From Pleurocapsa sp. PCC 7319 (lineage in GTDB: Bacteria > Cyanobacteriota > Cyanobacteriia > Cyanobacteriales > Xenococcaceae): a DNA stretch of 64,000 nucleotides. The DNA is taken from NCBI RefSeq assembly GCF_000332195.1, contig NZ_KB235919.1, forward strand, positions 87,038-151,037, in the 5' to 3' direction. Below the pieces are notes generated by a model, which was given only the letters and a program-made list of their open reading frames with translations, searched no databases and was not told where the DNA came from. A program made the position numbers and the translations under genes. Positions within the stretch are counted from its first letter, which is position 1. Each line of letters opens with the position of its first letter. Below are positions 1-8,804 of the stretch, one piece after another.

Positions 1-106
1 CTTCTTCGCCGTCGCTGGCGACATCGACTAGATATTGTTCGTCACTCAATACTTCGCTGAGTAATTCACTTATTTCGCGATCGTCTTCGACTAACAACAG
101 TTTCAT
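1..106 (-). CDS. Response regulator, N-terminus only (cut by window edge)
   Basis: The minus strand from the ATG at 104-106 reads MKLLLVEDDREISELLSEVL and runs off the left edge after 35 codons. The LLLVEDD start is the first beta strand and acidic pocket of a receiver domain, in the form usual for OmpR/PhoB-family regulators. The output domain lies outside the window, so its target is unknown. The start codon overlaps the stop of a small upstream frame by ATGA, which suggests translational coupling. No sensor kinase adjoins it inside the window; the nearest is 32 kb away. Confidence 0.85.
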   Translation of the reverse strand, partial: MKLLLVEDDREISELLSEVLSDEQYLVDVASDGEE

Positions 107-240
107 GATTTATCTCTTTTTTTCTTAACTACACTACGAGGGACAAACTGATCTTCAATTGGTGTTATGTCTGCTACTTGCTTCTCAAATAGTCGCTTGT
201 TTACTTTACGGTAATCTTCGGCTGCTTCCGAGCAGCTCAC
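103..240 (-). CDS. Possible 45-aa ORF coupled to the response regulator
   Basis: On the minus strand an open frame from a GTG (238-240) ends in TGA overlapping the regulator's ATG. It is lysine-rich at the C-terminus (VVKKKRDKS). Upstream the same frame reads THCQNCLHQ after a TAG, so it may be the tail of a broken Cys/His-containing gene. I do not recognise it and there is no clear ribosome binding site. The four-base overlap is the main support. Confidence 0.3.
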   Translation of the reverse strand: MSCSEAAEDYRKVNKRLFEKQVADITPIEDQFVPRSVVKKKRDKS

Positions 241-721
241 TTGATGAAGACAATTTTGGCAGTGGGTCTAATTCCACCTACTAATTTCTAAGTCAGAAAG
301 CTGCAATCTCATTGTTCGCCTTCACAAAACGACTAAATTAAATCCACGAGACAACTCTTACTTTACACTACTTTATATTAAAATTGAATCATTCGGCTAT
401 TATCCTTATCCACGATGGACAAAGTCTCGTCAAGCCAAGTACGAGGGCAGTTTTAGATTATGATTTAATTGTAAAAAACGAGATAAGTATAAATAACTAA
501 CTAAATCTCTACACAACACATACTTTGAAATTGATATCTGAACTTTTAAAAACTTGAAACTTCGACGTATAGCAACTGTTTTTAGCTAAAAATACTAAGA
601 TTTTTACTAGTTTGTTACTTTTTTGTTCCGAGTTCGTTACTTTGATCGGTTTATTCTAAAGGCGGAAATTAATTTCCACTGCATCTATCCCTATTGCTAT
701 CTAGTCTAGAGGAACAATTTT
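241..721. other. Intergenic region upstream of 722
   Basis: About 480 AT-rich bases with no convincing gene. It holds the promoters of the divergent response regulator and of the gene at 722. The right end contains the motif shared with two other genes in this window (624-680). A TTATCCACG string near 405-416 resembles a DnaA box, but it stands alone. Confidence 0.5.
624..680 (+). promoter_or_regulatory. Shared upstream element, copy A
   Basis: TGTTCCGAGTTCGTTACTTT is followed by a TATTCT -10-like hexamer (652-657) and GGAAATTAATTT. The same arrangement occurs at 6864 and 11061. Copies A and C also share the GAAATTAATTT tail. It lies about 40-100 bases before the gene at 722. It is probably a promoter with an operator, or one read by a particular sigma factor; the binding protein cannot be told from sequence. 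Confidence 0.55.
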
Positions 722-1036
722 TTGGTTATGACTTCTTCTTTATCTCAACTCACTAACTCCCAAAACCATTCTCACTCTATTCCCCATTACCGCCATCGCT
801 CAATCATGACTCAGATTGCTAACGGTCGTCATGTTGTTGCTGGTGCCATTATTAACTCTCAAGTCACCGCTAACTGTTTACCCTCTGTTAATTCTGTTCA
901 GCGCCGTAGACGCTCTAAGTCTGCTCGCCAAAAGCTTTTTAATGGCAATTATCTCTCTGTCGTTACCACTACCTCTTCCACTACTACTCAAAATAATAAA
1001 AATCATATTGTGGCCGATAGTTATCTCGCTGCCTGA
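722..1036 (+). CDS. Small basic Ser/Thr-rich protein, unknown
   Basis: A 104-aa frame starting at TTG 722; an in-frame ATG at 728 would give 102 aa. An AGAGGA at 708-713 is 8 bases before the TTG but 14 before the ATG, so the TTG start is plausible. The protein has a basic patch (RRRRSKSARQK, about residues 61-71), is rich in Ser/Thr/Asn, and has no membrane segment or recognisable domain. It precedes pxcA by 72 bases on the same strand and lies under the shared promoter motif, so the two may be co-transcribed. Function unknown. Confidence 0.5.
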   Translation: MVMTSSLSQLTNSQNHSHSIPHYRHRSIMTQIANGRHVVAGAIINSQVTANCLPSVNSVQRRRRSKSARQKLFNGNYLSVVTTTSSTTTQNNKNHIVADSYLAA

Positions 1037-1108
1037 AACATAATCAGCTTGTTTTTAATAGCGATTTTTTCCCTTTAATTGTAATTTAATCTAACTTTTA
1101 CCAACATA

Positions 1109-2383
1109 ATGTCATCTGGCTTTTTCCAACGTAAATCTCCTTTGAGCCAACTCAAAGACCAATTTTTTGGTAACCCTGAGCAATCTCTCAAGACTGCTTA
1201 TGAGGCTGCTTCTAAAATTAAGACGATTGAAAACCACTATTTCAGTGGCTATCGTGTTCCCATTGAATCTCTACAAAACGACCGCTTACAAGCTGAAGTT
1301 CTGGAAAATTTGGAGATTTTGCAAGCTGGAGTGGACCAATTTAACTCTAGCAGTTCCGCCTCAGGCAAACTCGGTTCCAATCATCTCGAGAAATTGATTT
1401 TTGCCGAAGGGATTTTAGCTAACTATAATCAATCTGGCTCCCCTGCTGCCTTGGTTCCCCTCTCTGAGCCTCCAGCATCTGGCTCCTCCTTATCTACTAA
1501 TCAGGTAGTCGATGTCCCCTCCAGCACTGCTCCCATCTCTCCACCCCGAGCCCGCACTCAGCAGCCTCGTAATGTTTCTAACCCGGTTAATAACTTTTTA
1601 AACACTGGCTCGGTTGGTAAAACTTTTGACAAGATTAAAAATGACTTCAATCCCAAGTCTGAGCAAGAGGTAGTCAATGAGTTTCGCCGTTCTCGTGCCA
1701 TAACTAAAGTTGCAGTGCGGCTATTAGCCTTACTGATTGTGATCCCGATTTTGACTCAGCAAGTCTCCAAGCATTTTGTGATTGCACCTATCGTCCAGGA
1801 GTATCGTGGTGATACTCCGGTTTCTCTCGATGAGTTAAATTCTGAATGGCGCGAAGAAGCACTCATGGAGCTTAATGCCTATGAAGAAGAGCTGAAGATG
1901 GAGCATATGTTCAAAGGTGTTCCTCCTATCGCTCCTGAAGTTCTCGAAGAGAAAGTTCAAGAGGAAGCTAATGAAATTGCTACTACTTACCATCGTAAAA
2001 ATATCAATTCCATTAGTAATGTCTTCGCTGATTTTGTCGGTCTATTTGCCTTTGCCCTGGTGCTCTTAATTCGGCGCCGAGATATTGAGACTCTCAAGTC
2101 CTTTGTGGACAATATTATCTACGGTTTGAGTGATAGTGCCAAAGCCTTTGCCATTATTCTGTTTACCGATATGTTTGTCGGTTTCCACTCTCCTCATGGT
2201 TGGGAAGTTCTCTTGGAGAGTATGGCTAATCACTTAGGTGTTGCCGCTAATCATAGTGCTATTTCCCTGTTTATTGCGACGGTGCCGGTGGTGATGGATA
2301 CCATTGTCAAGTACTGGATCTTTAGATATCTCAGTCAAATGTCTGCTTCCACTGTTGCTACTCTCAAGGAAATGGATGATTAA
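1109..2383 (+). CDS. pxcA: PxcA/CemA-family proton-extrusion protein
   Basis: A 424-aa protein, close to the usual PxcA length. The N-terminal half is soluble, with a Ser/Pro-rich linker at about 110-160. The C-terminal half is the CemA domain, with a first membrane segment near 200-220 (VRLLALLIVIPILTQQ), an acidic loop ending EIATTYHRKNI, and further hydrophobic segments from about 310 to 410. In cyanobacteria PxcA (CotA) is needed for light-dependent, Na+-linked proton extrusion and helps inorganic-carbon uptake at the cytoplasmic membrane. That job fits the NDH-1, Mrp and BicA genes nearby. It lies 72 bases after the small gene at 722. Codon use is relatively C-rich in third positions, as in ndhD, and unlike most of the window. 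Confidence 0.9.
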   Translation: MSSGFFQRKSPLSQLKDQFFGNPEQSLKTAYEAASKIKTIENHYFSGYRVPIESLQNDRLQAEVLENLEILQAGVDQFNSSSSASGKLGSNHLEKLIFAEGILANYNQSGSPAALVPLSEPPASGSSLSTNQVVDVPSSTAPISPPRARTQQPRNVSNPVNNFLNTGSVGKTFDKIKNDFNPKSEQEVVNEFRRSRAITKVAVRLLALLIVIPILTQQVSKHFVIAPIVQEYRGDTPVSLDELNSEWREEALMELNAYEEELKMEHMFKGVPPIAPEVLEEKVQEEANEIATTYHRKNINSISNVFADFVGLFAFALVLLIRRRDIETLKSFVDNIIYGLSDSAKAFAIILFTDMFVGFHSPHGWEVLLESMANHLGVAANHSAISLFIATVPVVMDTIVKYWIFRYLSQMSASTVATLKEMDD

Positions 2384-2728
2384 TTTTGTTCCCTTTTCCT
2401 TCAATTGCTTTCTCTCAAGTTGATTTATGAACTTATCTTTTATAGTGATCGACAATTTTTTAAAGCGTAAAGCTAAAAACTAACTATCTTAAGTTCATAC
2501 TTCAAACAAGCAATGCCTATTTTCTTCTTGTTTTAGACACTCTACACTTTGAGTTGACTGTACGGAAGTTGAAGTAATTATTACCTCATTAATCTTCATT
2601 CTTGATATTGTCTTAGTTTATGTAGATTTAATTGACTGCTAAATCTATCTGTGGAAGAAATTTGGCTTCGGTTAATTATTGTATTAGTTCAATAATCTCT
2701 ACCTCAGACGTCTCAATTAGCAGTATCA
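2384..2728. other. Intergenic region after pxcA
   Basis: About 345 AT-rich bases. I see no gene, no clear terminator hairpin and no repeat. Confidence 0.4.
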
Positions 2729-2944
2729 ATGCAGGTTAAATGGAAAAAATTAATCGTAAAAACAACTGTTTGGTTATTCATAGAGGTTTTATTTAGCTTC
2801 CTGGGTCTAGATAACCTAGCTGATTATAGCGAGTTTGTGTTCGAGAAGTATCTTGCCGATTCCGACTCTAGAAAATCAAGCTTAATTGTTGATAATCTAG
2901 CCATGACTACACCAGGAGGTAACAGCCCAGACTCTCATCAATAG
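2729..2944 (+). CDS. Small protein with N-terminal hydrophobic helix, unknown
   Basis: A 71-aa frame from an ATG. Residues 7-27 form a hydrophobic stretch after a Lys-rich start, followed by NLADYSEFVFEKYL and a polar tail. The pattern resembles short cyanobacterial hypothetical membrane proteins, but I cannot name a family. There is no strong ribosome binding site. It stands alone between pxcA and a 28-codon ORF. Confidence 0.5.
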   Translation: MQVKWKKLIVKTTVWLFIEVLFSFLGLDNLADYSEFVFEKYLADSDSRKSSLIVDNLAMTTPGGNSPDSHQ

Positions 2945-3204
2945 AGATTCTTATTTATATTTGATGAGAATTAGAGTAGAGTTAGCAAAGCTTCTTGGTG
3001 TAAGGACTCGACAATATATCCCAAAATTCATCTGTAACATTAGGTTGAGTAAAAGCAATTTTGAAGACCTCGCGCAACACATTTTTGATTTCTCAAAAAC
3101 TATTGGTCTTCTAAAGTTGCCTTAAAAAATTCCATAATTTTGACCGCTGTTAATTCAGAAGCATATCGTTCAATTTTTAGTCCATTTAGTTTAAGGAAAA
3201 CATT

Positions 3205-3291
3205 ATGTTACTCTTATTTGCCATTGTTGTATTTGCTCTTCCCCCAGTTTCGATCGCCCTAATTGTTTTTGCTCCTGATGCCTATGACTAA
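3205..3291 (+). CDS. Candidate 28-aa single-span membrane peptide
   Basis: ATG at 3205 to TAA at 3289-3291. AAGGA at 3193-3197 sits 7 bases before the ATG, an ideal ribosome binding site. The peptide is one hydrophobic helix (MLLLFAIVVFALPP...) ending in the polar DAYD. Size and design match small subunits of thylakoid complexes such as NDH-1, cytochrome b6f or photosystems, but the sequence is not one I can assign. The strong ribosome binding site and clean stop argue against chance. Confidence 0.5.
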   Translation: MLLLFAIVVFALPPVSIALIVFAPDAYD

Positions 3292-3352
3292 AAAACTAAT
3301 AACCAGTCAAACATAACTACTTGTTTGATTTTTTGATACTAACCGCTAAGAA

Positions 3353-4270
3353 ATGATGATGTATTTTTCTCGATTGATAAGTCCCACGCTATTAGGTTTA
3401 TTTCTTACTACCTGTCTTACTAGCCCAGTTCAACCTGCTGAAACAGTCTCAAAATCCAATGGCAAGATTGTCTTCTATTCATTTTTTGAGTATGTTTCTT
3501 CTGATGGTATCTATGCCGTCAACCCTGATGGTTCTGAACTGCAACAGCTAATTAACTTTGGTATAGAACCAACTTGGTCTCATGACGGTAGTCAAGTTGC
3601 GTTCGCCTGGGATGGTTCAATCTGGACAATGAACGCCGATGGAAGTAGTCCATCAAGAATTACTGATCCCAAAGCGGGAGCATTTAGCCCTAACTGGTCT
3701 CCTGATGATAGCAAAATTGTCTTTTCTGGATCTGAAGACTCTAAATATATCTATGACCTCTATATAGTGAACTCTGACGGTTCTCAAGAGCATCAACTCA
3801 CCGATCATAAGCTCACTAGTAATAATGCTCAATCTCCCGTCTGGTCGCCTGATGGTAATAAAATTGCCTTTGTTCTTTTCCCACAGAAATGTTGTGGTAA
3901 TGAAGATGCTGAAATTTATACTATCGATGCCGATGGTTCTGACTTACAGCAGCTAACCAACAATAGCGAGTATGATTTAGCACCTAGTTGGTCTCCCGAC
4001 GGCAGCAAGATTGTTTTTAGTAGCGGGCTTCAGAGCTTTGATATTTATATAATGAATACCCAAGGAGACCAATTTAAACAGCTTACCAATACTAAAGATC
4101 AAGAGAAAAATCCTAGCTGGTCTCCTGACGGTAGCAAAATTGTATATGATCGCGGTAATGTTTTGTTCACCATGAATACTGACGGTACAAAGCAAACTCA
4201 GTTAGTAAAACCGCAAATAGCAGGATTAGACATCAACCCTGACTGGCAATCTTTAGCTTCGACAATATAG
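3353..4270 (+). CDS. TolB-like beta-propeller protein, exported
   Basis: A 305-aa protein with an N-terminal signal sequence (hydrophobic residues about 8-22, then PVQPAE). Five or six PD40/WD40-like repeats follow, each with a WSPDGSKI(V/A)F core near residues 75, 120, 165, 215 and 260. Such propellers occur in TolB and in periplasmic proteins that hold partners or substrates. TolB's own N-terminal domain and Pal-box context are missing, so this is a TolB-like propeller and not TolB. The LTTC sequence near the cleavage site is a poor lipobox. Three ATGs in a row make the exact start uncertain by two codons. It is single-cistron. Confidence 0.8.
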   Translation: MMMYFSRLISPTLLGLFLTTCLTSPVQPAETVSKSNGKIVFYSFFEYVSSDGIYAVNPDGSELQQLINFGIEPTWSHDGSQVAFAWDGSIWTMNADGSSPSRITDPKAGAFSPNWSPDDSKIVFSGSEDSKYIYDLYIVNSDGSQEHQLTDHKLTSNNAQSPVWSPDGNKIAFVLFPQKCCGNEDAEIYTIDADGSDLQQLTNNSEYDLAPSWSPDGSKIVFSSGLQSFDIYIMNTQGDQFKQLTNTKDQEKNPSWSPDGSKIVYDRGNVLFTMNTDGTKQTQLVKPQIAGLDINPDWQSLASTI

Positions 4271-4440
4271 GTTAAATTAACTAATCAAAACCATTACTTC
4301 ATTACTTTAAATCTTTTTAGCAGAAATTTAGATGTTATTTATCCTGGCGATCCCAAGGCTAGCGTAGCTAATCGTCAAGACCTCTATTAACTAATAACAA
4401 ATTTATCAAGCAAATTACAGCGAAAATTTAACTTAAAATC

Positions 4441-6477
4441 ATGGAACTTCTTTATCAATATGCATGGCTAATTCCATTGCTACCGCTCTTAGGAGCAGCA
4501 ATGGTTGGAGCTGGTCTGATATCGCTCAATAAATTTACCAATAATCTTAGAAAAATCAACGCTGTCTTCCTGATCTCTCTGATAGGGAGTGCGATGGTAC
4601 TCTCATTTAATTTACTCTGGAGTCAAATTCAGGGACATGAAGCTTATTCCCGGACAATTGAATGGGCAGCAGCAAGTGATTTTCATATCACGATGGGCTA
4701 TACCATCGATCCTCTCAGTTCTCTGATGTTGGTCATTGTGACTACTGTAGCTTTTTTGGTGATGATCTACACCGATGGTTATATGGCTCACGATCCAGGT
4801 TATGTAAGGTTCTATGCCTACTTGAGCATTTTTAGTTCCTCAATGTTAGGTTTAGTTGTTAGTTCTAACCTGGTACAGATATATGTGTTCTGGGAATTAG
4901 TCGGTATGTGTTCTTATCTGCTGATTGGTTTCTGGTTTGAGCGGCAAGGTGCTGCTGATGCCTGTCAAAAAGCTTTTGTAACTAACCGAGTGGGTGACTT
5001 TGGCCTCTTACTGGGAATACTTGGTTTGTATTGGGCTACAGGCAGTTTTGATTTTGGATTCATGGGAGAACGTCTACAAGACTTAGTTTCCTCTGGTGCT
5101 TTGCCAGGAGGACTGGCAGCTCTGTTTGCAGTGCTAGTTTTTCTAGGACCAGTAGCAAAATCAGCACAATTTCCTCTCCATGTTTGGCTACCAGATGCCA
5201 TGGAAGGTCCTACGCCTATTTCTGCTTTAATTCACGCTGCCACTATGGTTGCTGCCGGAGTTTTTCTCATTGCTCGGATGTATCCTGTATTTGAGAATAT
5301 TCCAGTAGTGATGAATACCATCGCTTGGACAGGAGCTTTCACTGCTATGTTGGGAGCTACGATCGCTCTGACCCAAAATGACATTAAAAAGGGTCTAGCA
5401 TATTCCACTATGTCCCAACTTGGCTATATGGTAATGGCTATGGGGATCGGTGCCTATTCAGCTGGTTTATTTCACCTCATGACCCATGCTTATTTCAAAG
5501 CAATGCTTTTCCTTTGTTCTGGTTCAGTAATTCACGGCATGGAAGAAGTAGTCGGACACGACCCAGTCTTAGCGCAAGATATGCGTCTGATGGGTGGTTT
5601 ACGTAAACATATGCCAATCACAGCTGTGACTTTTTTAATTGGTACTCTAGCAATCTGCGGTATTCCTCCTTTTGCTGGCTTCTGGTCTAAAGATGAAATT
5701 TTAGGACTGGCTTTTGGTGCTAATCCTGCTCTCTGGTTTATTGGCTGGGCAACTGCTGGTCTGACTGCTTTTTATATGTTCCGCATCTATTTCATGACCT
5801 TTGAAGGTTCATTCCGCGGTAATGAAATGTCGATTAGACAAGAACTTCTAGTAGAGGCGAATCGTCCCGCTTTTGGTCCTGGTGCGATGAATGTTCAAGA
5901 ATTAGCATCTGAAAACCACGAACATGGTCATAGTGAATCTCCTCATGAATCATCTCTCACCATGACCTTACCTTTAATGGTGTTGGCTATTCCTTCTTTC
6001 TTGATCGGTTGGCTTGGTAGACCTTGGGATAATGTCTTTGAAAAATTTATTCATGCCCCAGGAGAAATTGTTACTGAGGCCAGCCACTTTGATTGGACAG
6101 AATTTCTGATTATGGCAGGTAACTCTGTAGGTATAGCTTTGATTGGTATTACAGTGGCTTCCCTGATGTATCTTCAGCATAAAATTGAGCCAGCAGCGAT
6201 CGCCAATAAGTTTCCTGCTCTTTATCGATTATCTCTCAACAAATGGTACATCGATGATATCTATGACAAGATCTTTGTTCAAAGTACTCGTCGTATAGCA
6301 AGACAGATTATGGAGGTCGATTCTAAAGTAGTTGATGGTGCAGTTAACTTGACTGGTTTAGTTACTCTCGTTGGTGGTGAAGGTTTAAAATACCTGGAAA
6401 CTGGTCGTGTTCAATTCTATGCTCTAATTATTTTTGGTGCTGTATTAAGCTTCATGGTGCTATTCACCCTGACTTAG
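4441..6477 (+). CDS. ndhF: NAD(P)H-quinone oxidoreductase subunit 5, NdhF1 type
   Basis: A 678-aa membrane protein. The start (MELLYQYAWLIPLLPLLG) and the proton-antiporter domain (about 70-440) match NdhF1 of the respiratory and cyclic NDH-1 complex. Conserved stretches include FWELVGMCSYLLIGFW and FPLHVWLPDAMEGPTP. After the antiporter fold comes a His-rich hydrophilic loop (EHGHSESPHESS, near 486-500) and the long lateral helix region. NdhF1 pumps protons in NDH-1L with NdhD1/D2; NdhF3 and NdhF4 serve the CO2-uptake forms. It is single-cistron, followed by a HIP1-based terminator. No other NDH-1 core subunit except ndhD is in the window. Confidence 0.95.
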   Translation: MELLYQYAWLIPLLPLLGAAMVGAGLISLNKFTNNLRKINAVFLISLIGSAMVLSFNLLWSQIQGHEAYSRTIEWAAASDFHITMGYTIDPLSSLMLVIVTTVAFLVMIYTDGYMAHDPGYVRFYAYLSIFSSSMLGLVVSSNLVQIYVFWELVGMCSYLLIGFWFERQGAADACQKAFVTNRVGDFGLLLGILGLYWATGSFDFGFMGERLQDLVSSGALPGGLAALFAVLVFLGPVAKSAQFPLHVWLPDAMEGPTPISALIHAATMVAAGVFLIARMYPVFENIPVVMNTIAWTGAFTAMLGATIALTQNDIKKGLAYSTMSQLGYMVMAMGIGAYSAGLFHLMTHAYFKAMLFLCSGSVIHGMEEVVGHDPVLAQDMRLMGGLRKHMPITAVTFLIGTLAICGIPPFAGFWSKDEILGLAFGANPALWFIGWATAGLTAFYMFRIYFMTFEGSFRGNEMSIRQELLVEANRPAFGPGAMNVQELASENHEHGHSESPHESSLTMTLPLMVLAIPSFLIGWLGRPWDNVFEKFIHAPGEIVTEASHFDWTEFLIMAGNSVGIALIGITVASLMYLQHKIEPAAIANKFPALYRLSLNKWYIDDIYDKIFVQSTRRIARQIMEVDSKVVDGAVNLTGLVTLVGGEGLKYLETGRVQFYALIIFGAVLSFMVLFTLT

Positions 6478-6570
6478 ATAAAAGAGTTAATACAGAGTTA
6501 ATGGACTTTGGTAGTTAGCAAGATAGGCTACTCAATGTTCAATAGCAACCAATAAGAAACACCCAACAAC

Positions 6571-6607
6571 AAAGCGATCGCTTTACCTACAGCGATCGCT
6601 TTTTCTT
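6571..6607 (+). terminator. HIP1-derived terminator after ndhF
   Basis: AAAGCGATCGCT (6571-6582) pairs with AGCGATCGCTTT (6591-6602), giving a 12-bp stem around an 8-base loop, followed by a T-rich run. Two copies of the palindromic HIP1 octamer form the stem. It lies 94 bases after the ndhF stop. Confidence 0.75.
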
Positions 6608-6630
6608 ATGTTTAACCACAACTTTTGGTT

Positions 6631-6720
6631 ATAGCACTACGAGAAAATATTAGGACATCTTCTATTCCCTGTTCCCTTTGAACCAATATCTCATGTCCTA
6701 AGCTTAAAGCGTAATGCTAT
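6631..6720. repeat. Palindromic MITE-like element (about 90 bp)
   Basis: The arms 6631-6658 and 6693-6720 are inverted copies matching at 21 of 28 positions, with the outer TAGCA.TACG and inner TTAGGACAT blocks exact apart from one base. The loop carries TTCCCTGTTCCCT (6665-6677). This form is typical of small dispersed cyanobacterial repeats. No transposase gene is present. Confidence 0.6.
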
Positions 6721-6863
6721 GGCTGATAGCTAATAATTGATAACCAAACAACTCTGAGAGCCTAAAACAGTTAATCAAAATAATCAGTAACTAATTCTTG
6801 TAACCTATATATGCTAAAGAGATCGCATCCTTTTAAGCACTTTTTTTGGATCTATTTCATTTC

Positions 6864-6917
6864 TGTTCCAGCTTTGTCACTTTTGTAGGACTACTATAAG
6901 TACAAGAAAAATTTGCA
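6864..6917 (+). promoter_or_regulatory. Shared upstream element, copy B (ndhD)
   Basis: TGTTCCAGCTTTGTCACTTT is followed 10 bases later by TATAAG (6895-6900). TTGTCA (6874-6879) as -35 and TATAAG as -10 would be 15 bases apart. It matches copies at 624 and 11061. It lies about 90 bases upstream of ndhD, leaving room for a 5' leader that includes a (TTAAC)3-like run at 6957-6972. Confidence 0.55.
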
Positions 6918-6988
6918 GATGGTAAATAAATCTCCACGGTTTTTTTGCACCCATCTTAACTTAACTTAACTTTTACTTATCAAGTCCA

Positions 6989-8635
6989 ATGATTAATACT
7001 CATATTCCCTGGCTGACGATAGTCACCGTATTCCCGTTATTAGCTGCCTTGTTCATTCCCTTCATTCCCGATAAAGACGGCAAAACTGTCCGTTGGTATG
7101 CCTTCGGTGTTGGTCTGATTGATCTGGCTTTAATCGCTTTCGTTTCCTGGCAACATTACGATTTTCATAATCCCGCATTTCAGTTAGTCGAGACCTATTC
7201 CTGGCTCCCCCAACTCGGTCTGAGTTGGTCTCTGGGTGCTGATGACCTCTCTTGGCCCTTAGTCATGCTCACTGGAGTCGTCACTACTCTGTCGATCTTT
7301 GCCGCTTGGAAAGTTCAAACTAAGCCCCGCTTGTTTTACTTCCTCTTGTTGGCCATGTATAGCGCCCAGATTGGGGTCTTCCTCGCCAAAGATTTACTCT
7401 TATTCTTCCTCATGTGGGAATTAGAGTTGGTTCCTGTCTATCTACTGATTTCCATTTGGGGTGGTCCCAAACGTCGTTATGCTGCTACTAAGTTCATTCT
7501 CTACACCGCTCTCGGTTCGGTCTTTATCTTAGCTGCTGGTCTAGCTCTAGCTTTCTACGGTGGTACTACTACTTTTGATATCGAAGCTTTAAGTCTCAAA
7601 CAATATCCTCTGGCATTAGAAATTCTCGCTTACACTGGTTTCTTAATCTCCTTTGGTGTCAAACTGCCCATCTTTCCTTTCCATACCTGGTTGCCCGATG
7701 CCCACGGTGAAGCTTCTGCTCCCATCTCCATGGTTTTAGCCGGTGTCTTGCTCAAAATGGGTGGTTATGCTCTGATTCGCATGAACATTGAAATGTTAGC
7801 TGATGCTCATGTTTATTTTGCTCCGGTCTTAATCGTCTTAGGAATTGTCAATATCGTCTACGGTGCCTTCGCTGCTTTTGCACAGACCAATATCAAACGC
7901 CGTATGGCCTACTCTTCAATTTCCCACATGGGTTTTGTCTTAATTGGTATTGCTTGCTTCAACGATTTGGGTTTGAGCGGTGCCATGTTACAAATGCTCT
8001 CTCACGGTTTGATTGCTGCTAGCCTCTTCTTCCTCTGTGGAGTTGCTTACGAACGCACCCATACTTTGTGGCTGGATGAAATGAGTGGCTTGGCTCAGAA
8101 AATGCCCAAAACCTTCGCTCTGTTCACTGCCGGTTGTTTTGCCTCTTTAGCTCTTCCTGGTATGAGTGGTTTTGTCGGCGAGATTACTATCTTCCTCGGT
8201 TTAACTACCAGCGATGCTTACACTCCTACTTTCAAAGCTGTGGTAATCATCTTGGCGGCAGTTGGATTGATTATGACTCCCATCTACTTGCTCTCGATGC
8301 TCAGAGTCCTCTTCTATGGTGCGGAAAATCCGGTCTTAAGTGTCAAAGACCTAGTTTGGTCCGATGCTAAACCTCGTGAAATCTTCATCACTGCTTGTCT
8401 TTTAATTCCCATCATTGGAATTGGTTTCTATCCTAAGTTAGTCACTCAAACTTACGATGCTAAAACTACCGAAGTAGCAGCACATGAACACCACATTTTA
8501 GCTCACACTTCACAGATGCCTGAACTCTATGCCTCAACCAAGAATCATCTTGTGCCTGAGCTGCCACACACTGAAACTCTCGGTTTACTTAGTGTCAACG
8601 AGTTCGAGCGATTCACTCTCTCCAACATCAGCTAG
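6989..8635 (+). CDS. ndhD: NAD(P)H-quinone oxidoreductase subunit 4, NdhD1/D2 type
   Basis: A 548-aa protein with the NdhD signature: [13 protein letters not shown] at residues 28-40, [15 protein letters not shown] near 140, [14 protein letters not shown] near 235 and the antiporter core to about 430. Its length and a hydrophilic tail of some 45 residues favour the NdhD2 branch over NdhD1; this is judged from memory of the families. NdhD2-containing NDH-1 is usually a stress-induced alternative form (high light, low CO2 or salt). It has its own promoter carrying the shared motif and its own terminator. Third positions are unusually rich in C, like pxcA and unlike ndhF, which suggests high expression or a separate origin. 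Confidence 0.93.
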   Translation: MINTHIPWLTIVTVFPLLAALFIPFIPDKDGKTVRWYAFGVGLIDLALIAFVSWQHYDFHNPAFQLVETYSWLPQLGLSWSLGADDLSWPLVMLTGVVTTLSIFAAWKVQTKPRLFYFLLLAMYSAQIGVFLAKDLLLFFLMWELELVPVYLLISIWGGPKRRYAATKFILYTALGSVFILAAGLALAFYGGTTTFDIEALSLKQYPLALEILAYTGFLISFGVKLPIFPFHTWLPDAHGEASAPISMVLAGVLLKMGGYALIRMNIEMLADAHVYFAPVLIVLGIVNIVYGAFAAFAQTNIKRRMAYSSISHMGFVLIGIACFNDLGLSGAMLQMLSHGLIAASLFFLCGVAYERTHTLWLDEMSGLAQKMPKTFALFTAGCFASLALPGMSGFVGEITIFLGLTTSDAYTPTFKAVVIILAAVGLIMTPIYLLSMLRVLFYGAENPVLSVKDLVWSDAKPREIFITACLLIPIIGIGFYPKLVTQTYDAKTTEVAAHEHHILAHTSQMPELYASTKNHLVPELPHTETLGLLSVNEFERFTLSNIS

Positions 8636-8687
8636 TTGCTTCTTACCTGAATGTACTAAATAGAACTCAATTGAATAATCGAGAACA

Positions 8688-8749
8688 GAAGGTAGGTGAA
8701 ACAAAGCTAAACTTTTGGCTCATCTCCAAAACCTACCTTCACTGTTTTC
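8688..8749 (+). terminator. Terminator after ndhD
   Basis: GAAGGTAGGT (8688-8697) pairs with ACCTACCTTC (8731-8740) across a 33-base loop that can itself fold. ACTGTTTTCT follows. The long loop makes it less typical, but its place 52 bases after the stop fits. Confidence 0.5.
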
Positions 8750-8804
8750 TCACTATTTGATTTCTTCCAGTTAATACAGTTATCAGCTCAAACATAGCTT
8801 TTCT

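Noticed and set aside
405-416. DnaA box TTATCCACG
   Set aside because: A single copy 15 kb from the iterons with no companion boxes is expected by chance in AT-rich DNA.
4441-6477. Assigning ndhF to the CO2-uptake NdhF3/F4 type
   Set aside because: The MELLYQYAWLIP start, length and lack of cupA/cupB or ndhD3/D4 neighbours fit NdhF1.
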